Source: Oceanococcus sp. HetDA_MAG_MS8 (GTDB lineage: Bacteria; Pseudomonadota; Gammaproteobacteria; Nevskiales; Oceanococcaceae). Taken from it: 64,000 nucleotides of DNA. Of this stretch, positions 19,037-27,092 are shown piece after piece. The stretch lies in the NCBI GenBank assembly GCA_019192445.1, contig JAHCMK010000003.1, forward strand, positions 124,001 through 188,000, written 5' to 3'. Made by a program: the position numbers and the translations under genes. Under the pieces are notes generated by a model. The model worked only from the letters and a program-made list of their open reading frames with translations. It had not been told where the DNA came from and searched no databases. Position 1 is the first letter of the stretch. The number at the start of each line of letters is the position of its first letter.

Positions 19037-19690
19037 ATGGCTATTCGCATCAACGAAACAGTGCCCAATATTGATCTGCAGACGGATCAGGGCGACTTCA
19101 AACTCCATGACTTTATTGGTGACAAATGGACAATTTTGTTCAGCCACCCCAAAGACTTCACGCCCGTGTGTACCACTGAATTCAGTGCGGTCGCTCAACT
19201 TGCTGATGAATGGGCCAAGCGGAATACGCAGGTTATCGGGCTGTCCGTGGACGGCGTTGAAGAACACAAGGCGTGGAAAGTCGATATTGAACAGTTCGGC
19301 GGTGCGAAGGCCGGTTTTCCGATCATCGCCGATGAATCGCTGGAGGTATCCAAGGCGCTCGACATGCTGCCCGCTGATGCCTATTTGCCAGATGGAAGAA
19401 CGGCTGCCGACTCTGCAAGTGTTCGGGTCGTTTTCATCTTCAGCCCCGACAAGAAGCTGCAATTGTCGATGACCTACCCGATGTCAGTTGGGCGGAATTT
19501 CGCGGAAGTGCTGCGTGCTCTGGATGCCTTGCAGGCCACCTACGGGGAGCCGATCGCCACACCTGCCAACTGGCAGCACGGGCAGGACGTCATTGTGGCT
19601 CTGTCGCTGAACGATGACGATGCCAAGGCCAAGTTTGGCGATATCGACATTAAGTTGCCTTACCTGCGCACGGCGAGTCTGGGTGACTAG
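19037..19690 (+). CDS. 1-Cys peroxiredoxin (Prx6-like)
   Basis: A 217-residue peroxiredoxin. It has the catalytic PKDFTPVCTTEF motif with peroxidatic C45, and the C-terminal extension typical of the Prx6 group (PYLRTASLGD ending). No resolving cysteine is evident. It reduces hydroperoxides with an external thiol, and related enzymes in sulfide regulons may also handle persulfides. The start is taken at 19037 after a GAGG sequence; an upstream extension to 18953 runs through the promoter and is rejected. It has its own promoter with a candidate operator, and two rhodaneses lie downstream. Confidence 0.93.
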   Translation: MAIRINETVPNIDLQTDQGDFKLHDFIGDKWTILFSHPKDFTPVCTTEFSAVAQLADEWAKRNTQVIGLSVDGVEEHKAWKVDIEQFGGAKAGFPIIADESLEVSKALDMLPADAYLPDGRTAADSASVRVVFIFSPDKKLQLSMTYPMSVGRNFAEVLRALDALQATYGEPIATPANWQHGQDVIVALSLNDDDAKAKFGDIDIKLPYLRTASLGD

Positions 19691-19802
19691 AGTTAGACCA
19701 ATTACTGGGTTTGCTCCGGCGTACGCTGGAGGAAAACCGCATAGTCGGTAGACGGATTGCTCTGTGGGACACGCGACATGCGAATCTCATCCGGCGCTCA
19801 CC

Positions 19803-20366
19803 ATGAGTCGAGTGAGATGGTTCCCGCTGGCTGCCGTGGCCATCGTCTATTTAGTAGGGAACGTGGCAACGGCTGACGGGCTTGGGCGCATGGAATGGCT
19901 GGTCGACGTGCGTTACGACATTCCAGAGGTCACAGTCGATGAGGCAAAGGTTGCGTTGGCAAATGACCCCGCCGAGTGGGTGGTATTGGATGTTCGCGAG
20001 CCCGACGAATTCGCGGTCAGCCACTTGCCCGGTGCCGTGCGCATCCCGCCAGATGCCGATATCGAGACGTTTACACAAGTCGTCGGAGACACGCTCGCCG
20101 ACAAACGCGTGCTCTTCTACTGCTCAGTCGGGCAGCGTAGTACCAAGGTGGCTAGTCGCATGGAGGACGCTGTGCGCGAGGCGGGCGGCCAAGGCGTTGC
20201 CAATTTGCGGGGCGGCATTTTTCGCTGGCATGGCGCGCATGGGCCACTCGAGAACGCCAGTGGGCCGGTGGATCGTATCCATTCCTACAACGCGATCTGG
20301 GGCAAGTTGATGCCACGCAAGAACCCGCCCGAAGTGGACACCGATCAAACGGAGGAGAGCTCATGA
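19803..20366 (+). CDS. Exported rhodanese-like protein
   Basis: A 187-residue rhodanese with an N-terminal hydrophobic segment (about 5-24; FPLAAVAIVYLVGNVATADG) acting as signal peptide or anchor, so it probably works in the periplasm. The domain shows VVLDVREPDEF (about 60-70) and the active-site loop CSVGQRS (C107). A long tail past the GGIFRWH motif (about 145-187) is of unknown role. The ATG at 19803 begins the signal segment. It overlaps the following rhodanese by ATGA. Confidence 0.88.
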   Translation: MSRVRWFPLAAVAIVYLVGNVATADGLGRMEWLVDVRYDIPEVTVDEAKVALANDPAEWVVLDVREPDEFAVSHLPGAVRIPPDADIETFTQVVGDTLADKRVLFYCSVGQRSTKVASRMEDAVREAGGQGVANLRGGIFRWHGAHGPLENASGPVDRIHSYNAIWGKLMPRKNPPEVDTDQTEESS

Positions 20367-20794
20367 ACCAAGTGTTTCAAAGGACCAGACCAAGATGGCT
20401 CGCGCTGGTGATGGCCGGCCTGATGGTCGTCACGCAAGCGTGTTCCGGCCAGGCCGCACCCGAGGCATCCGTGCAATTTGTCACGGTGGACGCTGCGGTA
20501 GCCGCCGCACAAGATGGAATCACCGTCATCGATGTGCGCACGGATCGCGAGTGGGCCGCAAGCCACTTGCAGGCTGCGCAGCATCTGCCGCTGTCCACGC
20601 TGGATGAAGCGCTGCCAATGTCGGACCTGGATCGCGGCCAGCCCGTGTTGCTGCACTGCAAGTCTGGTGGGCGGGCGACACGGGCCAGCCAGCAGTTTGC
20701 GCAGGCTGGCTTCACCGACATTCGGGTGCTCAAACCTGGTGGCTACGCCGAGCTGGCCGCCGCCGGGCTGCCCACCGAACCCGACGATGAGTAG
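20363..20794 (+). CDS. Rhodanese-like lipoprotein
   Basis: A 143-residue protein with a lipoprotein-like signal (hydrophobic 12-24, then a cysteine at C27 in VVTQACSG), followed by one rhodanese domain with VIDVRTDREW and active-site CKSGGRA (C99). It would be anchored on the periplasmic side and move sulfane sulfur or thiosulfate sulfur there. It overlaps both neighbours and is the second exported rhodanese in a row, a redundancy that suggests different partners. Confidence 0.88.
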   Translation: MNQVFQRTRPRWLALVMAGLMVVTQACSGQAAPEASVQFVTVDAAVAAAQDGITVIDVRTDREWAASHLQAAQHLPLSTLDEALPMSDLDRGQPVLLHCKSGGRATRASQQFAQAGFTDIRVLKPGGYAELAAAGLPTEPDDE

Positions 20795-21422
20795 TACCCT
20801 ACAAGCAGGATTCTACGAACGGCGCATCCTGCCGTGGTTGATTGACTGCGCCTGCGGCCTGCCGGCCGTGGAGCGCCAGCGCGCAAAGGTGGTACCGCTG
20901 GCCAGCGGCCGGGTGCTGGAAATCGGCATCGGCACTGGTCGCAACCTGCGCCACTACAACGTCAGCCAAGTGGACTCACTGCTCGGTTTGGACCCATCAC
21001 TCGCCTGGCATCCGCTGGCAAAACGCCGCCTGGCCAGCATCGACCTGCCAGTTGAGCCGTTGGCGCTCTCGGCAGAAACAATCCCATTGGACGACGCCAG
21101 CGTGGACAGCGTTGTATGCACCTACACCTTGTGCACGATTCCCGACCCGCAGGCCGCGCTGGCCGAATTTCGCCGTGTGCTGAAACCCACAGGCAAGCTG
21201 TTATTTTCGGAACACGGGCTGGCACCCGACGCAACGGTGCGCCGGTGGCAGCACCGAATCGAGCCGATCTGGAAGCCTTTTGTAGGGGGGTGTCACCTGA
21301 CGCGCGACACGCGCGGCCTGCTGCTGGACAGCGGCTTTGCGATCGATGACATCGATCAGCGGTACCTGCGCGGCCCACGTCCCATGACGTACAACAGCCG
21401 CGGCGTCGCGCACAAGCGATGA
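20787..21422 (+). CDS. SAM-dependent methyltransferase, METTL7 (TMT1)-like
   Basis: A 211-residue class I methyltransferase. Motif I is VLEIGIGTGRN (43-53). The region VDSVVCTYTLCTIPD, then RRVLKPTGKLLFSEHG, then the GGCHLTRDT segment near 166-174, resembles METTL7A/B proteins from memory of that family. In animals these are reported as alkyl-thiol and hydrogen sulfide S-methyltransferases. The start overlaps the rhodanese stop and the stop overlaps the next gene, so it belongs to the sulfur operon. Sulfide or thiol methylation is an inference from this resemblance and the neighbours; ordinary UbiE-type roles remain possible. Confidence 0.8.
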   Translation: MSSTLQAGFYERRILPWLIDCACGLPAVERQRAKVVPLASGRVLEIGIGTGRNLRHYNVSQVDSLLGLDPSLAWHPLAKRRLASIDLPVEPLALSAETIPLDDASVDSVVCTYTLCTIPDPQAALAEFRRVLKPTGKLLFSEHGLAPDATVRRWQHRIEPIWKPFVGGCHLTRDTRGLLLDSGFAIDDIDQRYLRGPRPMTYNSRGVAHKR

Positions 21423-22543
21423 CGGCAAACAAACGCCACACCATCGTTTTGGTAGGTGCCGGGCACGCCCACCTGTACATCGCCAATCAAGCGGCGGACT
21501 ACGCGAAAGTCGGCGCTGAGGTCGTGCTGATTGACCCTGGCAAGTTCTGGTATTCCGGCATGGCCACAGGCTTGCTCGGTGGCCGTTACGCACCGGAGGA
21601 CGATCAGATCGATCCTGATGAACTGATCCGGCGGCGCGGTGGCCGCTTCATTCACGACCGGGTTGATGCCGTGGACACGTCAGCACGCCGGCTCACGCTG
21701 AGTTCAGGCGAGACCATCGACTACGACTGGCTGTCGCTCAATGTGGGCAGCGAGGTGGACGTCAGTGGTCTGGAGCCTGCCGGAAACGGTCCGCGGATCT
21801 GGCCTGTCAAGCCGATCCCTCCGCTCTACGAACTGCGACAACTCCTTGAGCAGACCATGCGAGAGACGGGCGAGATGCCTCCCGTTGCAGTTATTGGCGG
21901 TGGTGCAACCGGCAGCGAACTGACTGCCAATCTAGCCGGCCTCGCCCGGCGTGCAGGCGTGTTGCCGAACGTCACGCTCATCACCAGCAGCGAGCGCCTG
22001 CTACCCGATGCCCCGTCCGGCGCGTCCCGCGCGTTGCTGCGTGTCCTCAAGGGGTTTGGGATCAAACTGCGTCTGCGGATGCGTGCAAGACGCATCAACG
22101 CGCGCGGTGTGGAATTAGAAACCGGCGAATCCATCGCGTGCGAGCATGTGCTGGCCGCTGTGGGGTTGCAAGCCAAGGCCCTCACCCGCGAACTGGGCCT
22201 GAGCGCAAGCCGGGCAGGCCTGCGTGTCAACAAATACATGCAATCCGTGGACGACGCGCGTGTATTTGCCGCAGGCGATTGTGCCGACTTTGCGCCGCGT
22301 GACCTACCCAAGCTGGGTGTGTTCGGTGTCCGGGCCGCCGCCATCATTCATCACAACCTGCTTGCGAACGTTCAGGGAAAGCCTCTCAAGGCCTACAAGC
22401 CGCAGCGCATATGGCTAGCCATCCTGAATCTGGGCGATGGACGCGGCTTACTGACATGGTGGAGGTTCTGGTGGCTGGGGCGCATCGCTGATTGGCTGAA
22501 GGACCGGATTGACCGGCGGTTTATGGAGAAGTATCGAGCTTGA
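21419..22543 (+). CDS. FAD-dependent oxidoreductase (NDH-2/SQR superfamily)
   Basis: A 374-residue flavoprotein with an N-terminal FAD motif VLVGAGHAHLYI (about 10-21), a second dinucleotide motif VIGGGATGSEL (about 157-167), and a GDCADFAPRD FAD contact near 280-289. GAGHAH is typical of a group related to the flavoprotein part of SelD fusions and to NDH-2. The C-terminal amphipathic, Trp-rich segment (about 335-374) probably binds the membrane. It likely passes electrons to quinone. No SQR cysteine pair is evident, so I do not call it SQR. It is the last gene of the operon. Confidence 0.85.
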   Translation: MTANKRHTIVLVGAGHAHLYIANQAADYAKVGAEVVLIDPGKFWYSGMATGLLGGRYAPEDDQIDPDELIRRRGGRFIHDRVDAVDTSARRLTLSSGETIDYDWLSLNVGSEVDVSGLEPAGNGPRIWPVKPIPPLYELRQLLEQTMRETGEMPPVAVIGGGATGSELTANLAGLARRAGVLPNVTLITSSERLLPDAPSGASRALLRVLKGFGIKLRLRMRARRINARGVELETGESIACEHVLAAVGLQAKALTRELGLSASRAGLRVNKYMQSVDDARVFAAGDCADFAPRDLPKLGVFGVRAAAIIHHNLLANVQGKPLKAYKPQRIWLAILNLGDGRGLLTWWRFWWLGRIADWLKDRIDRRFMEKYRA

Positions 22544-22608
22544 CCGGAGAGATTTAGGTAGCGCCGTGCCCATGCGATAAGGGTGGCACGCTAGCGACAG
22601 ACGAGATT

Positions 22609-22637
22609 TGACCGGCAGCTTTGGGCTGTCTGCGGCC
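22609..22637 (+). repeat. 29-bp sequence, right copy (partner at 2297-2325)
   Basis: It matches the left copy in 26 of 29 positions in direct orientation and lies just past the end of the flavoprotein gene. Together the pair flanks the segment from the recombinase through the sulfur block. Confidence 0.45.
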
Positions 22638-22693
22638 TGTTCAATCGGTAGACTGCGCGCATCGGTTGTTGGTCAAGATCGGAGTTAAAAAAC

Positions 22694-22879
22694 ATGCCGC
22701 AGAATGGCCAGAAAGTTACGAAACAAGAGAAATCGGTAGATGAGTATTTTTCGGCTCTGTTGAAAGAGATGAACACGCCGGAATCAATAGCGGCTGTTGA
22801 TGCACTCTTCGACATGTCAGCCGAGGACCTCGGCGCGTCACACAACCCGGACTGGGCTGATCGGCAGCCAGAGAGTTAG
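22694..22879 (+). CDS. Small hypothetical protein
   Basis: A possible 61-residue soluble acidic protein with no recognised domain. A GGAG lies about 10 bases before the ATG, and the composition (DEYFSALLKEMNTPESIAAV) looks like a helical protein rather than random reading. It stands alone between the sulfur block and the KfrA-like gene. It could be spurious. Confidence 0.45.
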   Translation: MPQNGQKVTKQEKSVDEYFSALLKEMNTPESIAAVDALFDMSAEDLGASHNPDWADRQPES

Positions 22880-23111
22880 CCACTCGAAATTGTGCCTTGG
22901 CCGGCTCAGCAACTCGAGCGCCGTCGGTAACCTGCTGTCCACGCGTGAACAGATCAGCAATAGACATGGCCGCCGAGCCATTGGCGTAAAACCGCCAAGC
23001 CGATATTCAGATTTATGACAGCCTTGCTCTGAAATCGCAGGTCTACCTGCGAATCATCGTTCGGGATCATTCCGGAACGATTGGATTCCGCAATGCTTGG
23101 AGGCTGGAGCA

Positions 23112-23654
23112 ATGGCTCGAAAACCCGACAACACTGATGAGGAAATCTACCAGTACATCAGTGACTACTTTACAGAGCACGGGCGGGAGCCAACTGTCGC
23201 CGAGCTCTCCCGTGAAATTGGCGGCAGCAATGAGCGCCTGGGACGTGCGCTGAGAAAATGGCGCGCTGATCGAATGCGAGCGCGCGATGCTATGCATCGA
23301 ATCCCTGATCGATTCTTGAAGCAGGCAGAACACGCATGCGCTTCCATGTGGGTGTTGTGTGAGACTTGGGCGAACGATCAGATCGAGCAAGCGATAGCCG
23401 CTTCCGACAAACGCACCACTGAGTTGGAACGCGACCTAGATCAAGCGCTGCAGCAGGTCGACGAAATTAGTGCTCGGCATGAACAGCTTCAGACGCTCTC
23501 TAGCTCCACCCAAGCGGACATCAAGGCGGAGCGCGAGGCGCGTCTGATTGCGGAGAGTCGACTCGAGGAGCTTCGCCGAGCTTACGAGCTCCTCAAGGCG
23601 TCTCCCGCAGTCAACGGCGCATATCGGACGGATTTGGTGCAGTGTGCAACCTAG
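23112..23654 (+). CDS. KfrA N-terminal-like DNA-binding protein
   Basis: A 180-residue protein with an N-terminal helix-turn-helix-like region (EEIYQYISDYFTEHGREPTV, then SREIGGSNERLGRALRKW, about 9-58), as in KfrA N-terminal domains. A coiled coil follows (about 105-165). KfrA-type proteins are found on plasmids and genomic islands, where they bind DNA and may help segregation. A GGAG six bases upstream supports the ATG at 23112. It lies about 200 bases from a tRNA gene with a scar, in keeping with an island end. Specific function unknown. Confidence 0.7.
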   Translation: MARKPDNTDEEIYQYISDYFTEHGREPTVAELSREIGGSNERLGRALRKWRADRMRARDAMHRIPDRFLKQAEHACASMWVLCETWANDQIEQAIAASDKRTTELERDLDQALQQVDEISARHEQLQTLSSSTQADIKAEREARLIAESRLEELRRAYELLKASPAVNGAYRTDLVQCAT

Positions 23655-23846
23655 CCCCGAGAGCAATAGTCACCAGCGACCGACCTTCACCAGGTGTGGT
23701 CTCAGGTGGCCCCGTCGTGGTCGCTACATGGTCTCAACGGGAATCATGGACCCGAGAGGCGGAATCGAGCAGCAGTCATGAGATGAGGCAGATTGATGTC
23801 CAAAAGACATCAAGACTGCTTGATAAACTACGCTAAGTGCTTGATT

Positions 23847-23923
23847 TGGCGCGCCCGGCAGGATTTGAACCTGCGACCCCTGCCTTCGGAGGGCAGTACT
23901 CTATCCAGCTGAGCTACGGGCGC
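23847..23923 (-). tRNA. tRNA-Arg (anticodon CCG)
   Basis: Read on the minus strand from 23923, it forms a complete 77-base cloverleaf: 7-bp acceptor stem GCGCCCG/CGGGCGC, anticodon loop CTCCGAA giving CCG, T-loop GGTTCAAATCC, discriminator G and an encoded CCA. It decodes the Arg codon CGG. Confidence 0.95.
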
Positions 23924-23963
23924 TTTGACTCTTTCTCTTCGCAGATTTTATCGCAATGACTCT

Positions 23964-24006
23964 TGCCTTCGGAGGGCAGTACTCTATCCAGCTGAGCTAC
24001 GGGCGC
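23964..24006 (-). pseudogene. Duplicated 5' half of tRNA-Arg(CCG)
   Basis: These 43 bases are identical to the 5' half of the neighbouring tRNA-Arg, from acceptor 5' strand through the anticodon stem. The match stops there, so no tRNA can form. It sits 40 bases upstream of the intact gene in the same orientation. Likely explanations are an integration scar with crossover in the anticodon region or a partly deleted tandem copy. Confidence 0.85.
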
Positions 24007-24093
24007 GTGGTGCTGTACAGCAACAAAGGTAGGTGTCGTATGCCGCCCTTTGCGCAGGGCGCGATTGTACGTGATCGCGAGCAGAGACGGAAG

Positions 24094-24564
24094 TTAGCGT
24101 TTGCGAGGGCCTGCGTTGAGATGGCGCCAATTTCGGTAATGGGCCAGGCAAAGTAAAGTTGCGGCTGTGCCGACCATGAGTGGCTCCAGTGCATGGGGTA
24201 CTTTTGAGGCCAGCAGCATGGCTGCCAGCCCTAACAGGCCAAAGAGCGCTGGTTGAGCGCGACGGTGGCGTAAGAAACCAGCCGTCAGAACCGTAACGCC
24301 GAGGGCGATGGCGCCGAGTTTGAGCCAGGGTTCGTAATCTGGGCTAAACACTAAGGCGCCAAACCCCGCGAGTGCCATCCAGGGCATTAACACCGGCAGT
24401 AAGCAATGCACGGCGCAGAGTGCACTCAGCAAGATGCCCGCCCAGTCTGAATGCTGAGCTAGCGGGGCTGGTGCCTGCGCGTGTTGAGTATGTGGGGTTC
24501 TAGGGTGCAAGGCTGGTGCGCTCTTGGGTTGGCTGGCTGTTGGGTAGGTCAACGAGTAGGGCAC
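24094..24564 (-). CDS. MerC-domain membrane protein
   Basis: About 156 residues: a hydrophilic N-terminal extension rich in Pro, His and Gln (1-38), then four helices of the MerC type. The metal-site signature in the first helix reads LCAVHCLLP (about 49-57). MerC proteins were first described as mercury importers, but chromosomal members often accompany zinc-starvation genes. Here it follows a DksA-like gene after 5 bases and faces a CobW/Zur operon, so a role in zinc handling is more likely than mercury resistance. No other mer gene is present. Confidence 0.82.
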   Translation of the reverse strand: MPYSLTYPTASQPKSAPALHPRTPHTQHAQAPAPLAQHSDWAGILLSALCAVHCLLPVLMPWMALAGFGALVFSPDYEPWLKLGAIALGVTVLTAGFLRHRRAQPALFGLLGLAAMLLASKVPHALEPLMVGTAATLLCLAHYRNWRHLNAGPRKR

Positions 24565-24569
24565 AGTAC

Positions 24570-25058
24570 TCAGCCACGACGATGGCGCTCCTCAATTTCG
24601 CGGGCTTCTTGTTCTTCAACGCTTAAGGTCGCCACGGGACGAATATCCAAACGCGCAATACCGATGGGTTCGCCGCTGACTTCGCAGTAGCCGTAATCAC
24701 CGGAGTCAATGCGTAGAAGGGCCTGGTTGATTTTCCGCAATAGCTTGCGGTGACGGTCTCGGGTACGCAGTTCCAAGGCTTGGGACGACTCGCGGCTAGC
24801 GCGGTCACATTCATCGCCCACTTCAAAATGCGCATCACTGCGCATGTCATCGATAGTGGCTTGAGCTTCAAGCAATAACTCCTCACGCCAGAGCTGCAAC
24901 TTGCGCCGGAAGTAGTCGCGCTGGCTGGCGCACATGTATTCCTCGTCCGGTGTGGCTGGTTGGTACCGCATTTCCAGCGCGGATGGGCGCTCCGCTTGCC
25001 CTGAGTTGGCTGCGCCTGAGGCCACGTTGGAAGTCATGGTTGGGAAGGGATTACTCAT
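24570..25058 (-). CDS. dksA2: DksA-like transcription factor without zinc ligands (DksA2 type)
   Basis: A 162-residue DksA/TraR-family protein with a coiled-coil segment (about 45-115) and a C-terminal globular region. The four zinc-finger cysteines of DksA are reduced to one: C125 in YGYC, with S128, S146 and E149 at the other positions. This pattern matches zinc-independent paralogues that replace DksA during zinc limitation, acting in the secondary channel of RNA polymerase with ppGpp. It is divergent from a CobW-type GTPase across a candidate Zur operator, and is followed by the MerC gene. Confidence 0.88.
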   Translation of the reverse strand: MSNPFPTMTSNVASGAANSGQAERPSALEMRYQPATPDEEYMCASQRDYFRRKLQLWREELLLEAQATIDDMRSDAHFEVGDECDRASRESSQALELRTRDRHRKLLRKINQALLRIDSGDYGYCEVSGEPIGIARLDIRPVATLSVEEQEAREIEERHRRG

Positions 25059-25083
25059 GCAGGCATGCTTCTTTAATAATTAG

Positions 25084-25105
25084 TGATATGTTATAACAAG
25101 TTATC
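25084..25105. promoter_or_regulatory. Candidate Zur operator
   Basis: The region contains the perfect palindrome TGTTATAACA followed by AGTTATC, resembling half-sites of gammaproteobacterial Zur boxes. It lies between dksA2 and the cobW-type gene, both zinc-starvation genes in known regulons. The full 23-bp consensus is not matched. Confidence 0.55.
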
Positions 25106-25120
25106 CGTAGAAACATTGCT

Positions 25121-26368
25121 ATGACTCAAGACGACCTCGACCAACGTTCCACCGATGCTTCCAATGCATCCCTACCAGTGACGGTGCTCTCAGGTTTTCT
25201 CGGTGCCGGTAAAACCACGCTGCTCAATCATGTTCTGCAAAACCGTGAGGGCTTACGTGTGGCTGTCATTGTTAATGACATGAGCGAAGTCAACATTGAT
25301 GCCGACTCGGTCAATCAACAAGTCAGCCTGAACCGGGCCGAAGAGCGCCTGGTGGAAATGTCTAATGGCTGCATTTGTTGCACCTTGCGTGAGGACCTTT
25401 TGGATGAGGTGTCCCGTTTGGCGCGTGAGGGTCGGTTTGATGCATTGCTGATTGAGTCCACTGGCATCTCGGAGCCACTGCCCGTGGCCGAAACCTTCAC
25501 CTTCAGAGATGAACACGGGCAGTCGCTCAATGACATTGCACGGCTGGACACCATGGTGACGGTGGTCGATGCCGTGAATTTTTCCCAAGATATGGAGCGT
25601 GCAGACGACCTCCATGATCGCGGCCAAAGTTTAGGTGAGGACGATGAGCGCACCGTGGCCGACTTACTCATTGAGCAAGTGGAATTCGCGGATGTCATTG
25701 TGCTGAACAAGCTGGACCTGGTGAGCCAGGCCGAAGCTCAGCGGCTGCAGGAGGTTTTGCGTAGCCTCAATCGGCATGCCCGGATTGTGACAGCACAGTT
25801 TGGACGCCTGCCCCTGGCGGAAGTTATCAACACAGGCTTGTTTTCTATGGAGCGAGCCCAGCAGGCCCCAGGGTGGCTGGCCGAACTGCGCGGCGAGCAT
25901 GTGCCAGAAACCGAGGAATACGGCATTGGAAGTTTCGTCTACAGGGCGCGCCGTCCATTTCATCCCCAACGCTTCTTTGATCTGATGACGGCCAACAACT
26001 GGCCGGGCACATTGCTGCGCTCCAAGGGTTTCTTTTGGCTGGCGACCCGGCCGAATTTAGCGGGTGAGTGGTCGCAGGCCGGCGGCATTCTGCGCTATGC
26101 CCCTGCTGGCTATTGGTGGGCTGCTATTCCGCAAGAGCACTGGCCAGAAGACCCGATCACACGAGAAAAGATCATGCAGAAAACTCTGGATGAGGTCGGT
26201 GATCGGCGGCAAGAGCTGGTATTCATCGGTCAGGGGCTGGACGAGCAAAGGATGCGCTCAGAGTTAGATTCGGCGCTGTTAACCGATGCCGAGTGGAAGG
26301 CTGGCCCTACCGCGTGGGCACAACTTGACGATCCTTTCCCGGCCTGGGTGAGTGAGGAGGCGGCCTAA
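25121..26368 (+). CDS. CobW-family GTPase, zinc metallochaperone type (ZigA/YciC-like)
   Basis: A 415-residue G3E GTPase. Walker A is [16 protein letters not shown] (about 26-41), the metal-binding [10 protein letters not shown] motif follows (about 84-93), guanine specificity NKLDLV is near 196, and there is a C-terminal CobW_C domain. Members of this type (ZNG1/ZigA/YciC) deliver zinc to client enzymes under zinc shortage. It begins a probable operon with DUF1826 and zur, is divergent from dksA2, and follows a candidate Zur box. Confidence 0.92.
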   Translation: MTQDDLDQRSTDASNASLPVTVLSGFLGAGKTTLLNHVLQNREGLRVAVIVNDMSEVNIDADSVNQQVSLNRAEERLVEMSNGCICCTLREDLLDEVSRLAREGRFDALLIESTGISEPLPVAETFTFRDEHGQSLNDIARLDTMVTVVDAVNFSQDMERADDLHDRGQSLGEDDERTVADLLIEQVEFADVIVLNKLDLVSQAEAQRLQEVLRSLNRHARIVTAQFGRLPLAEVINTGLFSMERAQQAPGWLAELRGEHVPETEEYGIGSFVYRARRPFHPQRFFDLMTANNWPGTLLRSKGFFWLATRPNLAGEWSQAGGILRYAPAGYWWAAIPQEHWPEDPITREKIMQKTLDEVGDRRQELVFIGQGLDEQRMRSELDSALLTDAEWKAGPTAWAQLDDPFPAWVSEEAA

Positions 26369-27033
26369 TGACATCCTCAGCCGTTGCCGCCTCTACATTC
26401 AGTCCCATTGGGGTCAGCAGTGAGCAAGCGGCGATTTGGGCCGAGATTTATGAGCCCACCGTGAACCTGGCCTGCTGGCAGCGTAATGGCGATGAAGCCA
26501 TGCACGATGCGGCGCAGTCCATCGTCACCGCCGCGCCCTATCTTGGTGTGCGCGCATCTGGGCAGCCCCAGGCTTTATGCGAGGAACTCAAGGCGCGTCT
26601 GCCACAGGGGGCGGCAGCGTCTATGCTCATTGCCGACATAGAGCGGTTACTGAACATGATGATGGATCTATTCGAGCCGCCTGCATTGGGCTTGCGGTTG
26701 GAAGTGGCCGATCGGGCCAGTTGCCCTCGGTTTCATGTGGACCGCTTGGGCGTGCGCCTCGTCTGCACCTATCTCGGGCCTGCCACCCAATGGCTGGAGC
26801 ACGCCGGCGTCGATCGCAGTTGGTTGGGGCCGCGTGCCGCCGAGGTCTGTGATGAGAGCTGTGGCCTGATTCGCCCCGGCTATGATGTTCAAAGCGTGCA
26901 AACGGGTGATGCCGTGCTCCTGAAGGGCGAGGGCTGGCATGGCAACGATGGTTGCGGGGTGGTGCATCGCTCACCCCCATTGCTTCCGGGGCAACGCCGC
27001 TTGGTACTCAGCGTCGACCCAGCAGGGGCATAA
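26368..27033 (+). CDS. DUF1826 protein
   Basis: A 221-residue protein matching DUF1826, recognised from the conserved segments FHVDRLGVRLVCTYLGPATQ (about 131-150) and VVHRSPP...RLVLSVDPA near the end. The conserved HxD...H residues recall a cupin-like or 2-oxoglutarate-oxygenase-like metal site, but no activity is established. DUF1826 genes frequently sit beside CobW and Zur. Its start shares a base with the upstream gene's stop codon (TAATG arrangement), so it is co-expressed with it. Confidence 0.82.
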   Translation: MTSSAVAASTFSPIGVSSEQAAIWAEIYEPTVNLACWQRNGDEAMHDAAQSIVTAAPYLGVRASGQPQALCEELKARLPQGAAASMLIADIERLLNMMMDLFEPPALGLRLEVADRASCPRFHVDRLGVRLVCTYLGPATQWLEHAGVDRSWLGPRAAEVCDESCGLIRPGYDVQSVQTGDAVLLKGEGWHGNDGCGVVHRSPPLLPGQRRLVLSVDPAGA

Positions 27034-27092
27034 GTCTGTGGGGCAGAACTTAGAGCAGGGCAGTAAACTAAGGGCGGATTGGAGAGATAGCT

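Noticed and set aside
23964-24006. Second functional tRNA-Arg
   Set aside because: Only the 5' half is present; T arm, 3' acceptor strand and CCA are missing.
24094-24564. Mercury resistance operon
   Set aside because: Only a MerC-like gene is present, with no merR, merT, merP or merA, and the neighbours are zinc-starvation genes.
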